This document shows positions 23,500-34,862 of a DNA stretch of 64,000 bases, in pieces. The notes under the pieces were generated by a model, which saw nothing but the letters and a program-made list of their open reading frames with translations, did no database searches and had not been told where the DNA came from. The first letter of the stretch is position 1; the number at the start of each line of letters is the position of its first letter. The translations under genes and the position numbers were made by a program. The stretch comes from Erythrobasidium yunnanense (lineage: Eukaryota > Basidiomycota > Cystobasidiomycetes > Erythrobasidiales > Erythrobasidiaceae): the NCBI GenBank assembly GCA_001600175.1, contig BCJC01000007.1:248001-312000 (forward strand). The letters are read 5' to 3'.

Positions 23500-26312
23500 A
23501 TGGTGCGAGTCGCCAGACTTGCGGCCGTCCCCTTTGTTCTGCTGTCGGCTATCTTGCTGCCTCAGTGTGCCGGTCAAGCTCCACCCACACTCAGTCACAC
23601 CAATGTACCTACCTCAACAGCTGTACGCCCTCCGGCGACCGCTTCTAATGGTCGACCTAGCTCCGCCATGTCCAGTCCAGCTTCAGCTCAGCACGTCACG
23701 ACCTCGACAGCGGCGACCCTCGTCAGCTCTGTAGCTTCTTCAGTAGCTTTGGCACAGCCTTCGGCTGCACCTGCGGCTGTAAACAATGCAGGAACAGTAT
23801 CGACCGCGCCGACCCTGGACACGAAGCTCGATGCCGCTTTCGGCCTGCTGGGCGCGATCTTGATCTTGACAGGACTTGTCATGGCTCTTGCAGGCTCTGC
23901 ATACAGAAGGTAAGCCATCGGCTGTTCTAATCAGTGGGATCCTGGCTGATTCATCGCATCTCGACAGACTCGCTGTCTTCATCACCCTTCTATACGCTTT
24001 CGCGATCGTCACACTTGTCTTGATTCTGCACTCTGGCGTAGAGCAACAAGTCTCTCAGCCCTCGCAAGGTATACGATGTGCTTTCCTGGTCGCGTGCCTC
24101 GCAGCAGGAGTGATTACCGGCATATGCGGAGTGATCTTCCATCGAGCAGCGAAAATGGTCATACCGCCCGTTGCTGGCTTTCGTGAGTATTATGATTGGT
24201 TGTGTGCTAGAGTCCTTGCTGACAGCAGCCTTGTACAGTTCTTGGCCTGACGATACAATGCCTCAAAAGCAATGGCCTGGTGCACTCGCTAGGACTCAGG
24301 TGAGACAGGTTCGTATAGGTACATACGACAAGCTCACAGTCACTCTAGATACCTGCTTTACCTCGGTCTGACCGGAGCTGCTTTCCTAATGGCTTGCATT
24401 TCAAGGTTCTTCGATGCGACTTTGCTAGCGAGCATTGCTTTTCTAGGCGCGCTAGCTTTCGCGCTGGGTGTCGTGAGTATTATTCATCTACATGTGCCAG
24501 AGCACCCTGCTGACTGCATTGGACAGGACTGTTTCTCTACCGAAAACCTGAAGGAGTTCTACATCTACAATCTCGGCTTCTCTGCCTTGTTTCCCAAGAT
24601 GGCCGGACAATTCAACATCACTTCAGCTATGCAGATCGAGCTGGGCATCATACTCCTGGTCTTCGTCATTGGCCTAGCCGTGCAGATCAGATTCTTCAAT
24701 ATCTTCGAGACTAGGATACAAGCGTTACTCAAGAGACGCTCGAATCGCGAGCGCGTGGAGAATGAGGAAGAGAAAGCTGCACATCGACTGTCATCTGCAG
24801 TCGGCCCAGATATGGAAAAGTTCGAACATCGATACAGCCAAGGCTTCCCATTCGTGGTTCCAGAGCTGCATTCTCAGATGTCGAGTCCTGCTATACCACA
24901 AAGCGTGCTGTCTACACCCAAGTCCGAGTCAGCTCCGCTCCTACCAGAGTTGCAATACGTCTCAACGGCTTATCGTAAGCAATCTACTCGAAACCCTCGT
25001 GATCTATCAATACATACTGGAAGCAATGGACGTGATCATACTGCGACTGAAATGCAGGAACTACTCGATAGACCACAAAGCAATAATGTCACAAACACTC
25101 CGAAAGATTCGCTAGACTTAGTAGACGAGATCAGAGTCAAGGAGCAAGAGCTTCAGGAGATTGCGCGTCTTAGGCAGGGTTTGGGCCAGATTAGAAACAG
25201 TTTGAGACCACCTTCGGCCGGTGGCAGCGATGATACAGCTCATACAGCTCTGACTAGTCCTCGTAGCCCGCCTGTAAGCTGCCATCTCCGAGCACTCAGT
25301 GGACACAAGCTAATTGTGCTACTCTCAGCCGCCCTCTCCACCTCCAAACATGCCCCTTCCACCACCTCCTGCAGTCGGTGCGAAACCAGTAGCACAGCGA
25401 CACAGCGTCTCCTTCAGCGGCATCGGCGAAGCACGGCCACGGAGTGCGGTAGCTACATTCGTAGCACCCAGACCCATTAGCCAATACAGTCAGCTCGTCA
25501 CTGCTTCTCCCTCTTCGGTACAACTCGCTCGCCCACCTGGTCCTCAGCACGCTCAATCCGCTTCGATCCTACCAGTTCATACTCGCAACCTGTCCTCGAA
25601 CTCGATACAACAGCTAGTACAGAACGATGCCGATCCTTCTAGACATCGCAGAAGAAGCTCGTCTACTGCTTTCCTTGGACCATCACAGAATGCCCAGCGG
25701 GTTCAAGCGATTGTCAGCAACAACCGACCGGTATCTGCTGTCCTCAGTAACGAGCCTCAGCGCATAGTCACGGGCTTACTGCCCCGCAGCAACAGCCAAA
25801 TAACCGTGCAGCAAGCTTCACTGCTACCTCGTACTCAGACCATGGATATACGGGATTTAGAAGCGAGACATAGACGACGACTGAGCGAAATGCAAGGTAC
25901 TACGTCAAGACGGGATTCAACGGCATCGGAACAGATAGGCATGGCCAAATCTCCTTCTCAGACCCCTCCTGTCACAACGCAAGGCTCTCCTGCTCGCAAG
26001 CGCAGTAGTACGATCGAAGGCCTTTCATCCTATGCAAGCAACGATCACGCTCGTCGACGTGACAGCAGCATGTCTGGCATGGCAAGTGCCGGACGCATAA
26101 AATCTCGCTTAGACGAGTTCGGGAAGTACGTAGCTGCTCATGCACCCCCCTCGGGAAAACAGGCTGCACAGGCTCCTGCTCCTGCAAACCAGCACAAGCG
26201 AAGGGAGTCAGGCAGTCAGCAGAATGTCCAGGGCAGCACGCATGCTGCAGCGGCTGCTTCCGCTCCATCTGCACCTTTCAAGAAGTCGCCTTCAGACTGG
26301 CTCTCCTACTGA
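23500..26312 (+). CDS. TM7S3/TM198-like 7-TM membrane protein with long cytosolic tail
   Basis: Exons 23500-23909, 23968-24182, 24239-24299, 24349-25273 and 25329-26312 give 864 residues. A signal peptide (about 1-25, ending near CAGQ) precedes a Ser/Thr/Pro/Ala-rich ectodomain (to about 110). Then come about seven hydrophobic segments, including LLGAILILTGLVMALAG, LAVFITLLYAFAIVTLVLIL, CAFLVACLAAGVITGICGVI and IELGIILLVFVIGLAV. A loop with two cysteines (DCIGQDC) lies between the last two. This layout fits the fungal TM7S3/TM198 (formerly DUF4203) family. About 500 C-terminal residues are Ser/Pro/Gln-rich with many basic, phosphorylation-prone RRRSS-like sites. Function is unknown in fungi; the topology also resembles fungal surface sensors with long tails, but that is only a resemblance. 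Confidence 0.8.
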
Positions 26313-26562
26313 GTAGTCCCATACTTTTTCTTCTCCTCTTGTAACATAGCTTGATCTAGATCAGCGTCCTTTCTTGTTTCATTCGCTCTTCCTTCCTTCA
26401 CGCGCGTATAGCTTCAATCACGCACTTTATACGACTTCGTAAGCGCACGCCCCTCCCCAGTGTAACCTAGATCTTGTTCTATAAGCAACGACATCTAGCA
26501 TTCTTCTACGTTAGACTACCTTGCGGGCCATAATATCTGGCGCCAAATCTGTCTGTTCAAGT

Positions 26563-28613
26563 CTAAGGCGCATCCCTTTCTGCCTCCTTGTCTACATGCG
26601 TAAAGCTCGACTCTTTACTAACAGCTTTTGCGAGATCCTCCGCTTTTTCCCTCTCTTCCTGCTCCGCCTTTAATCTGGCTCTCAATTCAGGCGGGATCAT
26701 AGATGGACTCACAAAGTCTTCCATCGTCAATTTCTTTCCCAATGGCGTTCCCTGGTCAGCAGGATCCGGACTTCCTACAGTCGAAGAAGGATGGTGTGCA
26801 GATGAAGTAGGGCGTGGGCGGAACGTATCGACCGCTTCTATGGGTAGTGTGAAACGCGTCTCTTCGCAGCCAAACGCTTTGGGAGTAAGCTTTATAACGG
26901 TGTGGAGCGGGATCTTGATATAGGGTAGCTCGTCTTGGGATAGACCGTGTAGATAGGCATATAAGCATCGGATGACGGCTTGGTGACATACTAAGAGGAT
27001 GTTTTCTTGGCGCTCCAGCTCCATGATGACTGGTTCCAGCCGCACTACTACGTCTCGATAGGATTCGCCCTGAACAACAACATCTCCAATCAGTTTTCTC
27101 CGACGATACAGGTGAAGAGGATGCCGCTTACACCCTGATAGCGATAATTGTATTTATCCTCATCTCTCGCTGCATAGTCTTCAGGGTATGCCTCTTCTAT
27201 CTCTTCATAAGTCATTCCATCACACACACCCGCATCCAATTCATCCAAGCTCTTCCACGTCAATTTCTGATAAGGCAGCATACTAGCCGTCTCTATCGTT
27301 CTCTTTAGCGTAGACGTCCAAACAGTCAATGGTATATCTCCTATGTTCTCTTTGATCAAGTGAGGTAGGGCTGCAGCGTATTTCTTGCCTCGTGGACTTA
27401 GTTCGGAATCGCCCCCGATCGCGCCGGAGACGTTGTATTGGGACTCGCCGTGTCGTGTAAGGAAGATGGAGCGTGGTGCTAGATGGAGGTTCATGAGATA
27501 GAAAGCTACGCGAGACTCGAGGTAGCCGTCTATGCGATTAATGACGACTTGTTTGCCGACGTCGCTGGAGTTAATGATAGGATCAGTAAAGATCACGAAC
27601 GTAAGTGATTGCTTCGGACTGCTCACATGATCTTGCAATAGCTGAGCCTCTCCTCAGCAGCGGTTACGCCCAATTCCTCATAATTCTCCTCGTACGTCTT
27701 TATTCTAGCTCTGAAGTCCCTCTCTGCTTCTTCTTTGGGTACCCCGTCATAGTCCGGATCTCCACTGCTGACTTTCACTGCAATATTAGCAGCAATGACA
27801 TCTGGGTCCGTGCACAGACTCTCCAGAAAAACAATCTTCAACCCCGGCTCCCTTGCAATTCTATCTGATAGCTTCTTGCGTCTTGCAATGTTCGAGTTCG
27901 TAGCATCGTGTATGCCTACATTCCCTCCGCCTTCTTTCAACCACGTTATCAGATTCTCCAGGCATTCTTCTGCTAAGCCTTCGCGGTCTTTAGACGCTTG
28001 CACGTTGTTGTTGTCGAAGAAGGCAGCGTTGTGTTGTGCTTTTATGCCTGTCTCTTTGAGCTTCTGCCGGGCTTTGGCTCGCCGCAACTGCCCCACATTG
28101 AATACCTTGACTTCGTACTCGAGCCAGCGCAGGTAGCGTTGTAGCTTGTTTGACCTAGTTCGTATGATCTATTAGCTTGCGAACGATGAAAGACACGCGA
28201 AATGAGGGGAACTGACAGGCTATCATTTCGAACGGAGTGGGTGAAAGGACAAAGAGAACAAGTCAACGAATACCAACATACGACAAGAATCGACCTGCGA
28301 CCCACTAGCTTTTGCCTCGGGCTGGCAGTCCGACCATAGCGACGACCAATTTGTAGGACGAGTAATCGGGTCTTGCGATAGTAGTACCGCTCATTCCCGC
28401 TCGCGACATACTGCCCGTTCTCGACGGTGCTCTTGAAGTTGTGTATGTGAATGCATGGTCGCTGTTGTCCTCAATGCTCGAACTGCTCGACGGCGTATCT
28501 GCGCCGTGCTGGTGGTAGCTGTTCCGAGGCTGCAAGATGGGAGACATCAAGGGAGGAGAAGTCGCAGGAGGTGTCTTGCTGCGTAACAGATTGGTCAGAT
28601 TCGATGAAGACAT
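26563..28613 (-). CDS. 6-phosphofructo-2-kinase / fructose-2,6-bisphosphatase
   Basis: Exons in coding order: 28613-28306, 28219-28217, 28154-27627, 27564-27132 and 27069-26563, giving 592 residues. The N-terminal kinase has a P-loop GLPARGKS (95-102), then [25 protein letters not shown], and later [20 protein letters not shown]. The bisphosphatase has [10 protein letters not shown] (phospho-acceptor His near 316), the acidic [14 protein letters not shown], and a second catalytic His in LLVCHQAV (about 453). Both active sites look intact, so it should be bifunctional, setting fructose-2,6-bisphosphate and through it glycolytic flux. A Ser-rich 80-residue N-terminal extension and an acidic/basic coiled C-terminus flank the core. 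The conserved Tyr-Leu-Ser after the P-loop can only be built by including a 3-nt exon (28217-28219). It is convergent with the TM198-like gene, 250 bp apart. Confidence 0.95.
28217..28219 (-). other. predicted 3-nt microexon of the PFKFB gene
   Basis: On the coding strand the bases CCT are flanked by GATAG on the left and GTCAGT on the right. The upstream intron (28305-28220, 86 nt) begins GTGGGT. The downstream intron (28216-28155, 62 nt) has a GCTAATA branch site and ends CTAG. Including CCT gives the family sequence GKSYLSNK. Skipping it joins TA to G, making a TAG stop, and reading through exon 1 also meets TAG. Confidence 0.7.
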
Positions 28614-29147
28614 GGCCGAAAGGTCAGGGCGAAAAGAGCAAGGCCACGAAACGTGATAAGTTCACGGGTTGACTCCTGACTTGACAATTTGGCTGATGAT
28701 GAAAATCTGTACTGATGCTGATACTGATGCCGAATATACACGCTAACCTACACCATCTAACCACGAAAGCGCCATTGTAAATGCAAGACTACCATCTCTG
28801 CATCCCCTAGACGAAGAACCACTATGCGAACTTGGGCGTGGCAGTCGCAAAACAGCTACCTGTTGACGTGTAATACTTACTTCCTCCGCCTACCCATCTG
28901 CCCCCATAGTTTTCGCCTGCAGACAAGTGAGCTAGGTAGTGACAAAGGCAGCACATGTATGCTGGGAAGTCAACAAAGGCCATCTAGGACCCTTGATAGC
29001 CTCTCCAGCTACATAAGCAGCTCTGGCAGCCCCTGTTCCAGTCTCCTCTTCGTCGCTACAGATATCGACGTTATACTGCAGGTACGTACAGCTTGCAGCG
29101 TCCCCAGCAGCTTCTGACTTTCACCTCCTCCAGCGCGTATCGCAGAC
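28614..29147. other. divergent promoter region
   Basis: 534 bp between the starts of the PFKFB gene (-) and the small membrane protein gene (+). It must contain both promoters. No gene, repeat or RNA identified. Confidence 0.55.
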
Positions 29148-29975
29148 ATGTCCGCACAGCAAAGCCCAAAGCAAGGAGCAGCAGTCGGTAGAGCGCCCTG
29201 CTACAAGGCACAAGTCGACAAAGCGACTGGCATTTCACGTCGGGCCATAGACTCCGAGCCAAGATGGTGCGAGCCCGCCAGCCTCAGGCAGATCCTCGCG
29301 TCGCTCCACCTCGTCGTCTTGCTCATACAGCAGCAGCAATGGCTCTGCCTCCGGCCCTCCTTTATCTAGACGAGCCTCGATCGAAGCTCTAGCTCAGCAC
29401 TCGCACGGCCTCTCCTGCAGGAATCATCAGCATGCCTGTCTCTCATGCACCAAGAAGGTCGGCAAAGCCTATGCCGAATTTAATCGTACCACTCCTCCTA
29501 AACAGGACAAGCTGCCGTCGAACAAAGCTAGTGAGACAGATCAAGAGTATCTAAAGCATCTCCTGGCGGCACTCCTCGAAGTGGGCGTGACCGCGCCTGC
29601 GATGCCTGCGCCATCTGTGGCATCGCGTTAAGCTTTCCCTTAGTCGCGACTGACTATGTCTGCGTATTAGCAGGAGGCGCCTTAGGTGTCCTCTTCATAC
29701 CCTTCGGAGTCTTGCTCGCCTGTGCCGGAGGATACATGAGCACCACAGGAGAAGTCGACTGGCTCTCGGGTCTCCGGATGGGCCCTGAAACTTTTGGCGG
29801 GCTGATCGGTCTGCTTGGGTATTTCATCCCTACGTCCATACTGGGATCCATTATCGGTCATAAGTCGGCCAATCGACTGCTCGACTCCAAGCGAATATCC
29901 GGCAAGACAGCAGATGCCCTGAAGACATTGCTCAACCCAGGCTTTGCGATTTTGATGAATTCGAAATTCCTATGA
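29148..29975 (+). CDS. small two-pass membrane protein, function unknown
   Basis: Exons 29148-29183, 29251-29626 and 29671-29975 give 238 residues. I do not recognise the family. The first 100 residues are polar and Ser-rich with a cysteine/histidine patch (LSCRNHQHACLSC). The C-terminal third has two hydrophobic glycine-rich segments (GGALGVLFIPFGVLLACAGG and FGGLIGLLGYFIPTSILGSI), suggesting a hairpin in a membrane. The second intron is only 44 nt but is well supported because both sides then read in phase into the first hydrophobic segment. The first intron (67 nt, donor GTCGGT) is less certain, so the N-terminus may differ. Confidence 0.65.
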
Positions 29976-30607
29976 GGCCGGACCATTCCTACATACTAAC
30001 ATTCTCGAACGCCTGAGGAAGTGTACGTGCTACTAGCGCGATCGGGTGGATCGCTTTCTGGGCATCCAAGCGTTGCATGAGCAATCATGAGTGCCACCCA
30101 AGAATAAGTAATGCGAAAGAGACGCTCGATGCTACTTTCGATTTGCCGCTGCACGAAGTATGTCACATGAGGGCGATCCAGTTGAGGGCGGAAAGCACAA
30201 ACCCGCATATGCGCTCGAGGAGGCTGTTTCTAGTGCTTGATGGTCGGGAGAACTACCACCAATAATCCTAGCTAGGCATACTCTGGCCGTGCAGCTAACG
30301 CCCGTCGTGGCGGGCTGTATTCACTCTTGCCGCCCGTCTGGATCGCTGGAAACCCTAAAGACATCCAAGCTTGGCCTTTCTCCATCGCTATTGAACCTCC
30401 GACAAGGCGAAAGACCTTGTGCAGACTGCACAATACGCGATCTTAGTTCTATGTCATAACTTGGGGAACGAACGACTTGACTATTACAAGATGCCCGGTG
30501 ATCTGACTATTCAATGCTTCTGAGCTCACCTTCGGCAACTCGCGTCGGGATGGTAGCAATGGAAGGCCGGCCAACATCCTGGTCAAATGAGGCATTGCAA
30601 ACTAAGC
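29976..30607. other. intergenic region, nothing recognised
   Basis: 632 bp between the convergent 3' ends of the small membrane protein (+) and the first small Cys/His gene (-). Short frames exist on both strands (for example 30077-30265) but have no motif, conserved splice pattern or start context. Confidence 0.5.
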
Positions 30608-31024
30608 TTATGTGTGTTCAACCGCTCTATAGTCGACAAATTCCGGGGGCCGAACTTGTAGCTCGTGCGAACATACTGTGCAGCAGAGTATAGTCTCCTC
30701 GTAGTAGGGCCTTACATTGGCACGTTCTGGGCCATAGGAGTCGACTTCGACGGAGGTATAAGGATGCTTATCGATACTGCGGAAAGCGTATTTCTCGTAA
30801 GACGGATAGCGGCGGTGGGCGACTTGACACTTCCATTTTAGATCTCGATTGCTGAGTATCATGCGGCCCGCACAACGTGGACAGAGTCGGTCCGGCACAT
30901 GTACATTCTCGCCTCTGGACCTGGCAGCTGAATCCGCCTGAGCTCTTGCGCTCGGCTTTTACATTGTGTGCCGTTAGCAGCTGGCCTGTATGTCTACAAG
31001 ATATAAGACGCTTACATTTGGCAT
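30608..31024 (-). CDS. small Cys/His protein, tandem copy A
   Basis: Exons in coding order: 31024-31016 (only MPN) and 30955-30608, giving 118 residues. The frame of the second exon lacks an internal ATG, so the short first exon and its 60-nt intron (GTAAG donor, GCTAAC branch) are needed. The protein contains LCPRC, a W-K-C step within SNRDLKWKC, and a later CCTVCSH, so it may bind zinc. It aligns with the neighbouring gene at 31865-32197: SAAR near the start, a CxxR/P-I/V-L-x-NR stretch, an aromatic W-x-C and a YP/FP-xxx-Y-x-F segment. No known domain is recognised and no signal peptide is present. Confidence 0.6.
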
Positions 31025-31864
31025 GCTTTCGGTCTTGTGGGCAGCAGCAGGAGCAGCAGATGTACGCGACGAGTGCTATGTGACGCTAAGCAGCGAAAGC
31101 AAAGAAAAAAGTCGGCAGATGAGAGTCGAGCAGAGCAGAGGAGGGCCGTGGGATGGGGACAGGAGGACTTCACACACTCGTCAGTCAGTTGAAGCGGCCG
31201 ACAAAAGGCATAGCCCGCCAAAAGGGTAAACCGCATCATGGGAGACTCCTCTTGCATGGTTATTCAGAAAGATAGCATCGTAAAGAGAACGAGAGCTGAA
31301 AGCGTTGGAACATGTATGCCGGCTCCCAAGCCACGCTTAGGTGCTTTTGGTCAGCTTTTTGGACGTTTGCACAGCATGAGCTGCAGTCAGACGCTGCTAG
31401 CGTCCGTTATGAGCATACAAATCAGCGAATACTGCCAGTTGCCAGAAAGTCAAGAGTGACGTGCGGGCTCTCAGCTGGCTTGCCCCTTGCTGACGATTCC
31501 TCGTTCCTTCCACCTCGACGGCGCAACGGTGCAGACCTTTCAGTGCTTCTTGTCTCTGCTCCAAAGGCGTGAGTGAACATCCAGCAGGCCGACTACAAGA
31601 GTATACGGAGATGGCCATGTAAGGGAGACTTTATGGAACCTTATCGCTAATCAGACGAACCGGAGCATTATGCAAGGATCCAGAAAAAACGGAAGCAGAA
31701 GGGAGGTAGGAGGGATGATCTGGAGGAAAGGGCATACAACGTCAACATGAAGCTCACTTGCTCTGTTGAAGCGTTCAAGACATCGGCTGCGCCTAGTCAT
31801 CGACCAGGTCCCAGCGGACTAATCTTTGAGGGTGTGTACATGTTTCATGTTCGCAAATCTTGCA
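31025..31864. other. upstream region of copy A and 3' flank of copy B
   Basis: 840 bp between the two small Cys/His genes. Most of 31128-31563 is duplicated upstream of the second gene (see repeat entries). The remainder, about 31564-31864, shows no gene. Confidence 0.55.
31128..31563. repeat. duplicated upstream segment, copy A
   Basis: Diverged direct duplicate of 32321-32741. The best conserved part starts at about 31332 (CACGCTTAGGTGCTT) and runs through CAGCGAATACT, CCAGTTGCCA and AAGAGTGACGTGCGGGC to CCTTCCACCTCG and TCTGCTCC. The gene-proximal end is GAGCAGAGCAGAGG at 31128. It sits about 100 bp upstream of the copy A start codon. Confidence 0.75.
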
Positions 31865-32197
31865 TCAGTCCCAGATCTCCTCGTAGTATGCAATGGCACC
31901 TAATCGTATGTGACCAGCGTGGTAGCCAGTCGTCATGCGCACGAGGTCGTGCTGTCCCCAATTTTTGCAGAAATAGTCCTTTGGAAACCTTTGGTGCCAG
32001 TTGCCAGGCCGTCGGCAAATCCACTCCCGTGAGCGATTACCCAACACCAGGGGGTGACTGCACTGGGTTCCCTTGAAAGGGCCTCCCTTGAAAACATGAG
32101 TACAGACGCGTTGTTGTATGAAGTCGTTGTTGTCTTTATCCCTCCTTCGAGCAGCGGAGCCTCTCAAGCTTGTTGCATCGTTGGCCACGGAGCTCAT
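31865..32197 (-). CDS. small Cys/His protein, tandem copy B
   Basis: Single-exon frame of 110 residues starting with ATG at 32197. It is basic, with a CTHVFKGG...TQCSHPLVLGNR segment, then EWICRR and DYFCKNW, suggesting metal binding. It resembles the gene at 30608-31024 in the order SAAR, Cys, VLxNR, W-x-C, F/YPxxxYF, and its upstream DNA is also duplicated. The two are therefore probably old tandem duplicates. The family is unknown to me. A tiny upstream exon, as in copy A, cannot be excluded because the ATG is directly preceded by GACAG, a possible acceptor. Confidence 0.6.
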   Translation of the reverse strand: MSSVANDATSLRGSAARRRDKDNNDFIQQRVCTHVFKGGPFKGTQCSHPLVLGNRSREWICRRPGNWHQRFPKDYFCKNWGQHDLVRMTTGYHAGHIRLGAIAYYEEIWD

Positions 32198-32320
32198 CTG
32201 TCAATTATACAGCAACCATCAGCGGATGCTGTTCGGCATCGCATGACCCCCTTCGGAAGATTGCGTCTCCTACATCTTCAGCAGTGGCAGCGCTTGATGA
32301 TGTTGTGGAGAGTGTCTTTT

Positions 32321-32741
32321 GAGCAGAGCAGAGGAGAGGTGAGGCGAGGAGAGATGAGCGGACTTCCACCCTCGAGCCTGGCTGGTCAGTCAGCCCAAAC
32401 CAACAGAAGACACAGCCTGGAGTAGGGGAGGCCGTAACATAGGAAGATTTTGCTCCAGAAGGACTGAGGCTCAAGGAGAGCGTGAGCCGTCAGTGTTCGC
32501 AGACAGCACGTTAGAACGAGGCACGCTTAGGTGCTTCTGGTCAGCTTCCTGGCCGTTTCCACGGTATGGACTGCAGATAGACGCTACCACAGCATGCAAT
32601 CAGTTGTTAATATAGCGAATACTTCCAGTTGCCAAAAGATTAAGAGTGACGTGCGGGCCTGACAGGCCTTGCCACTGCTGACCGTTCCTGTTCCTTCCAC
32701 CTCGTCCTTGCAGGCCTTTGAGTGCTCCTTTGCTCTGCTCC
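32321..32741. repeat. duplicated upstream segment, copy B
   Basis: Diverged direct duplicate of 31128-31563, about 1.19 kb away. It begins GAGCAGAGCAGAGG at 32321, about 120 bp upstream of the copy B start. The conserved core begins at about 32522 (CACGCTTAGGTGCTT) and includes AGCGAATACT, CCAGTTGCCA and AAGAGTGACGTGCGGGC. Confidence 0.75.
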
Positions 32742-33174
32742 ATTCACTGCTTATCCTTGATACTTTTGGTCGCCTTTTGCCTGCGTTTTTCCCCTTGACA
32801 AATCGTCACTCTTGCTTTTCTGCTCTGCTCAAACTTCATCGACTTTCGACCAAAAAACCCAGGATTAATAGACCCTGCGCTCCCTCTCCCTGCCAATCTA
32901 CGAGCAAGGAGAGCATCGAGCACAACATAACATCAAGACGTTCATCTACCTGAGACTCGTTTCTCTCCACGACATCCTTAGGCCTCCCTAACAGGACCAC
33001 TCCCCATCCAAAACCCGCAAACTTCTCTGGGGACACGGGACCAGAGAACAAGCTGCCGCATCAGTCGCACTATAGCTAGATAGATAGAGAGCGCCTCTCC
33101 CTCGTCTCCTCATCCCTCTCCTCGATTTTTCGTCCCTTTTTCCCGCTCCATCGCCGTCAGATCGCTGCAAGGGA
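32742..33174 (+). promoter_or_regulatory. ornithine decarboxylase promoter and leader
   Basis: 433 bp between duplicated segment B and the ODC start codon. It is strongly C/T-rich (for example 33090-33150) as in a fungal leader. No strong upstream ORF was seen. Polyamine-dependent control of ODC is known in fungi, but no element for it can be identified here. Confidence 0.45.
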
Positions 33175-34862
33175 ATGACAACTGTCCTGGCCTATCCTTT
33201 CCACCAGGAAGTACAACACCACCATCAGTATAACAACCATCATCAGCGACTGCCAAACTCCAACAACTCTGTCGGACATCATGGCGGTGCAGCATCAGTC
33301 AGCAGCAATGGTTCGCCAGCAGCGAGCATCCCTCGTTCAATGTCGATAAACACATCAGTATCCAGCGCTGGTTATGCGCCAGCCGTGCTGTCCATCTCGC
33401 CCTCGGCCCACAAGCTACACCAGCGATCCCTTGTCGCTCCGGCACCAGCATCGGCAGTATCACCCATCGTCATGCCACAGATCCACTCTCTGAGCGTGAT
33501 TGACACGTTCAAGAAGGTTCTAGAAGGAGTAGACATGGATGATTGCGAACCAGCAGGAGAAAATGCTTTCCTCGTCTGCGATCTCAAGCGAGTATGGGAT
33601 CGCTACACTTTATGGCAAAGAGAGCTAGGAGAGCGCGTCGAGCCTTTCTTCGCAGTCAAATGCAACCCTGATCCCGTCATTATCCAAATGATGGCTCGCT
33701 TGGGACTAGGCTTCGACTGTGCCTCCCACCAGGAGATCTCCCAAGTCATGAGCTACGGCGTTTCGCCAGATAAGATCATCTATGCGAACCCATGCAAGGC
33801 ATCTTCCTTCATTCGACACGCGGCCAAGCATAATGTCCAAATGATGACATTCGACAATGCCGACGAGCTTGTCAAAGTCAAGAAGTTCCATCCACACGCA
33901 AAGATGGTTCTCCGCATTCTCACGGACGACAGTGGTTCTCTATGCCGATTTGGCCTAAAGTTCGGCGCACCGCTGGGCGAAGTTCGCGGACTTCTAGCAA
34001 AAGCGAAAGAGCTAGATATCGATGTGATTGGCATTTCATTCCACGTAGGAAGCGGATGCACCAACCCCGACCTATTCGACGACGCTATCGAGCGCGCAAA
34101 ATGGGCATTTGACATCGCTCACTCCGAGTTCGGATATAAATTCGACTTCCTAGACTTGGGAGGTGGATTCGGAGGAGACAACTTTGTCCAGATTGCAAGT
34201 GTCCTCAGACCCGCTATCCAAGCGCACTTCCCGAAAGAATCGGGTGTGAGAATCATCGCGGAGCCTGGACGATACTTCGTAGCAGAGGCATTCGAGATGG
34301 CTACAAACATCATTGCTAGAAGAGGCAAGCCTGCAGAAGTCAACGAGCAGGACGAGACCGAGGAAGAAGCTATCGTCATGTGTGAGTGAAGCCGTGTTGG
34401 CTCAATCATCGATTCAGTACTGACTTTCTTAACTGCAGACTACGTCAACGATGGTGTATATGGAGCTTTCAACTGCACCATGTTCGACCACCAAGTCGTT
34501 CATCCCAAAGTACTCAGCATGAACGACACGTTCATTCCTGAGCCTTCCTACGAGACGGACGAAAACAAGTACGAGCCATGCTCCATCTGGGGCCCTACAT
34601 GCGACTCTATCGACGTAGTCAGCAAGCTCTCTTACCTGCCTACGAAAGAGCTGCAAGTCGGAGATTGGCTGAGATGGGAGAACATGGGCGCTTATACTGT
34701 TTGCGCTGCTAGTCAGGTGGGCAGCATACTATCGCACATGTCATAATTGTATGCTGATCTTGATGTGGTCATCAGTTCAACGGCTTCAAGCAGGCCAAGA
34801 TCGTCTACTGCCTCGATGCCGATCCGGTCGTAGAAGCTCAAATCCGTCGCCTACTCATCTAG
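33175..34862 (+). CDS. SPE1: ornithine decarboxylase
   Basis: Exons 33175-34381, 34439-34716 and 34776-34862 give 523 residues. It is a PLP enzyme of alanine-racemase fold that makes putrescine, the first step of polyamine synthesis. The PLP lysine is Lys162 in [10 protein letters not shown]. The glycine-rich phosphate loop is LDLGGGFGG, the substrate loop GRYFVAEAF, and the catalytic cysteine Cys457 in WGPTCDSID, contributed across the dimer. [14 protein letters not shown] is classic for ODC and rejoins across intron 1. An N-terminal extension of about 100 residues is rich in His, Gln, Asn and Ser and precedes the core (DTFKKVLEG); such extensions vary between fungi and may bear on turnover. 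Confidence 0.96.
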
